A stretch of 64,000 nucleotides of DNA from Salipiger aestuarii. GTDB taxonomy: Bacteria > Pseudomonadota > Alphaproteobacteria > Rhodobacterales > Rhodobacteraceae. This document shows, in pieces, positions 63,077 through 64,000 of the stretch. How positions within the stretch are numbered: position 1 is the first letter of the stretch; the number at the start of each line of letters is the position of its first letter. Location: the NCBI RefSeq assembly GCF_003259905.1, contig NZ_QLMG01000002.1:62001-126000 (forward strand), given 5' to 3'. Below the pieces are notes generated by a model that had not been told where the DNA came from, did not search any database, and saw nothing but the letters and a program-made list of their open reading frames with translations. The position numbers were made by a program, and so were the translations under genes.

Positions 63077-64000
63077 GCGGGGGTCTCCTTGTCGGGGTGG
63101 GTCGTGTCGGGGTGGGTCGTGGTTGATCCCCGCCTCAGCAATTGCACCGGAACGGTGCGGGGCGGCAGGGCGGGGTGGGAATCCAGCTGCGCGGCAAGAC
63201 GGCCAAGCGCACCCGAAGCGATGGCGCGCAGATCCTGCGCCACCGTGGTCAGCCCCGGCGCGACAAGCGCCGAGAACGCGTGATTGTCAAAGCCGGTCAC
63301 CGCCATGTCGCGGGGCAGGCGCAGCCCGGCGGCCTGAAGCCGGGTCAGCAGCGGCAGCGCGATCAGGTCGGACGTGGTGGCGATGGCGGTGATGCCCTGC
63401 GCGGCCAGCGTCTCGGGCGGGGGCAGCGGGGCATCATCCAGCCAATGCACCGGAGTGTCGCCCCCGGTCGCATGGGTCATACCGGCAATCCGGTCGGTTT
63501 GCACATGTGAGCTAGGGCTCTGGCCGACTAGCAGAATGCGCGCGTGGCCTTGCGCGCGCAAATGGGCGATGACCAGCCGCCCGCCCGCGATGTGATCGGC
63601 GCAGATGCTGTTGGCGGGGTTCGAGGTGGCGTCAATCACCGCCATCGGCACGCCCAGCGTGGGCACCCGCGTGCCCCGACGCGGCACCAGCACCAGCGCA
63701 TCGGCGCCCTGGCGCACAAGCCGGTCGAGCGCGGCGTCCTGCGCTTCGTTCGTGCCGCGACTGTCGGCAATCAGCACGCCTTGACCGCGCGCCTGTGCCT
63801 CGGCCTCGATGGCCTGGGCCAAGGCGGGGAACAGCGGGTTGGCGATGTCGGGCAGGACCAGCCCGATGACGCCGCTGCGCCCGGTGCGCAAGGCCCGCGC
63901 GCTGGGCGAGGGGGCATAACCCTGCCGGTCGGCCTCATGCCGGATACGCGACTTGAGCGCCTCGGACACGCGCCCCTTTCCGGACAGCGCATTTGACACC
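63073..64000 (-). CDS. LacI-family regulator (N-terminus cut by window edge)
   Basis: The frame is open to the right edge. The visible part starts inside the DNA-binding domain (VSNALSGKGRVSEALKSRIRHEADRQGYAPSPSARALRTG), with the hinge, and a complete periplasmic-binding-like ligand domain (VIGLVLPDIANPLFPALAQAIEAEA ... DMAVTGFDNHAFSALVAPGLTTV). The start codon and first ~15 residues are outside. It is the first gene of the nucleoside operon and would be autoregulated. The C-terminus has a TTHPD duplication from a 15-bp tandem repeat (63090-63119). Confidence 0.92.
   Translation of the reverse strand, partial: VSNALSGKGRVSEALKSRIRHEADRQGYAPSPSARALRTGRSGVIGLVLPDIANPLFPALAQAIEAEAQARGQGVLIADSRGTNEAQDAALDRLVRQGADALVLVPRRGTRVPTLGVPMAVIDATSNPANSICADHIAGGRLVIAHLRAQGHARILLVGQSPSSHVQTDRIAGMTHATGGDTPVHWLDDAPLPPPETLAAQGITAIATTSDLIALPLLTRLQAAGLRLPRDMAVTGFDNHAFSALVAPGLTTVAQDLRAIASGALGRLAAQLDSHPALPPRTVPVQLLRRGSTTTHPDTTHPDKETPA

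Overview
The window is a high-GC chromosomal segment of an alphaproteobacterium, most likely a Rhodobacteraceae (Roseobacter-group) member. The indicators are a complete gene transfer agent (GTA) structural cluster of the Rhodobacter capsulatus type, a pyruvate dehydrogenase operon whose E1-beta carries its own lipoyl domain, an lspA / DUF3035 lipoprotein / paired M16 peptidase operon, and pntA-pntB. I could not run any search; family calls rest on motifs, length and gene order.

Layout. 1-7.4 kb: end of a heparinase II/III-like gene, purH, then on the minus strand dapA, lspA, a DUF3035 lipoprotein and two M16 peptidase-fold genes. 7.5-13.4 kb: a soluble lytic transglycosylase, a LOG-family gene, a LysM protein and an Atm1-type ABC exporter. 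13.5-17 kb: malate synthase G, a GlcG/HbpS-like protein and a class-I glutamine amidotransferase-like hydrolase. 17.2-22.2 kb: kynureninase, an isoprenylcysteine methyltransferase-like protein, and the two transhydrogenase genes, ended by a clear terminator. 22.4-37.5 kb: a promoter candidate and the GTA genes g1 to g15, all open, interrupted only by an opposite-strand GNAT gene between g2 and g3, followed by a small coupled gene of unknown function. 37.5-44.3 kb: cysE, an MFS exporter, and the pdhA-pdhB-(small membrane protein)-pdhC operon with a near-consensus promoter and an adjoining inverted repeat. 44.3-49.6 kb: an XRE-cupin regulator with a GNAT gene, then a four-gene binding-protein ABC importer. 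49.7-55 kb: an FMN reductase, a bacterial luciferase-like monooxygenase and an SsuABC/TauABC-type importer, with a divergent TetR regulator. 55-64 kb: a purine-salvage region with a phosphoribosyltransferase, an M20 amidohydrolase, adenine deaminase, nucleoside hydrolase, a polyamine-type ABC importer and a LacI regulator running off the right edge.

The most system-like unannotated units are these. (1) A seven-gene, end-to-end coupled LacI / PotABCD-like importer / nucleoside hydrolase / adenine deaminase operon, which suggests a nucleoside or modified-nucleoside uptake route through an unexpected transporter type. (2) An importer plus two-component flavin monooxygenase island of unknown substrate. 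(3) A small membrane-anchored protein translationally coupled on both sides inside the PDH operon. (4) Paired perfect palindromes with a CGTACG core between convergent genes at two distant sites. The GTA itself is well described in relatives; here the GNAT insertion, a hairpin after the capsid gene and the extra downstream gene are the points to look at.
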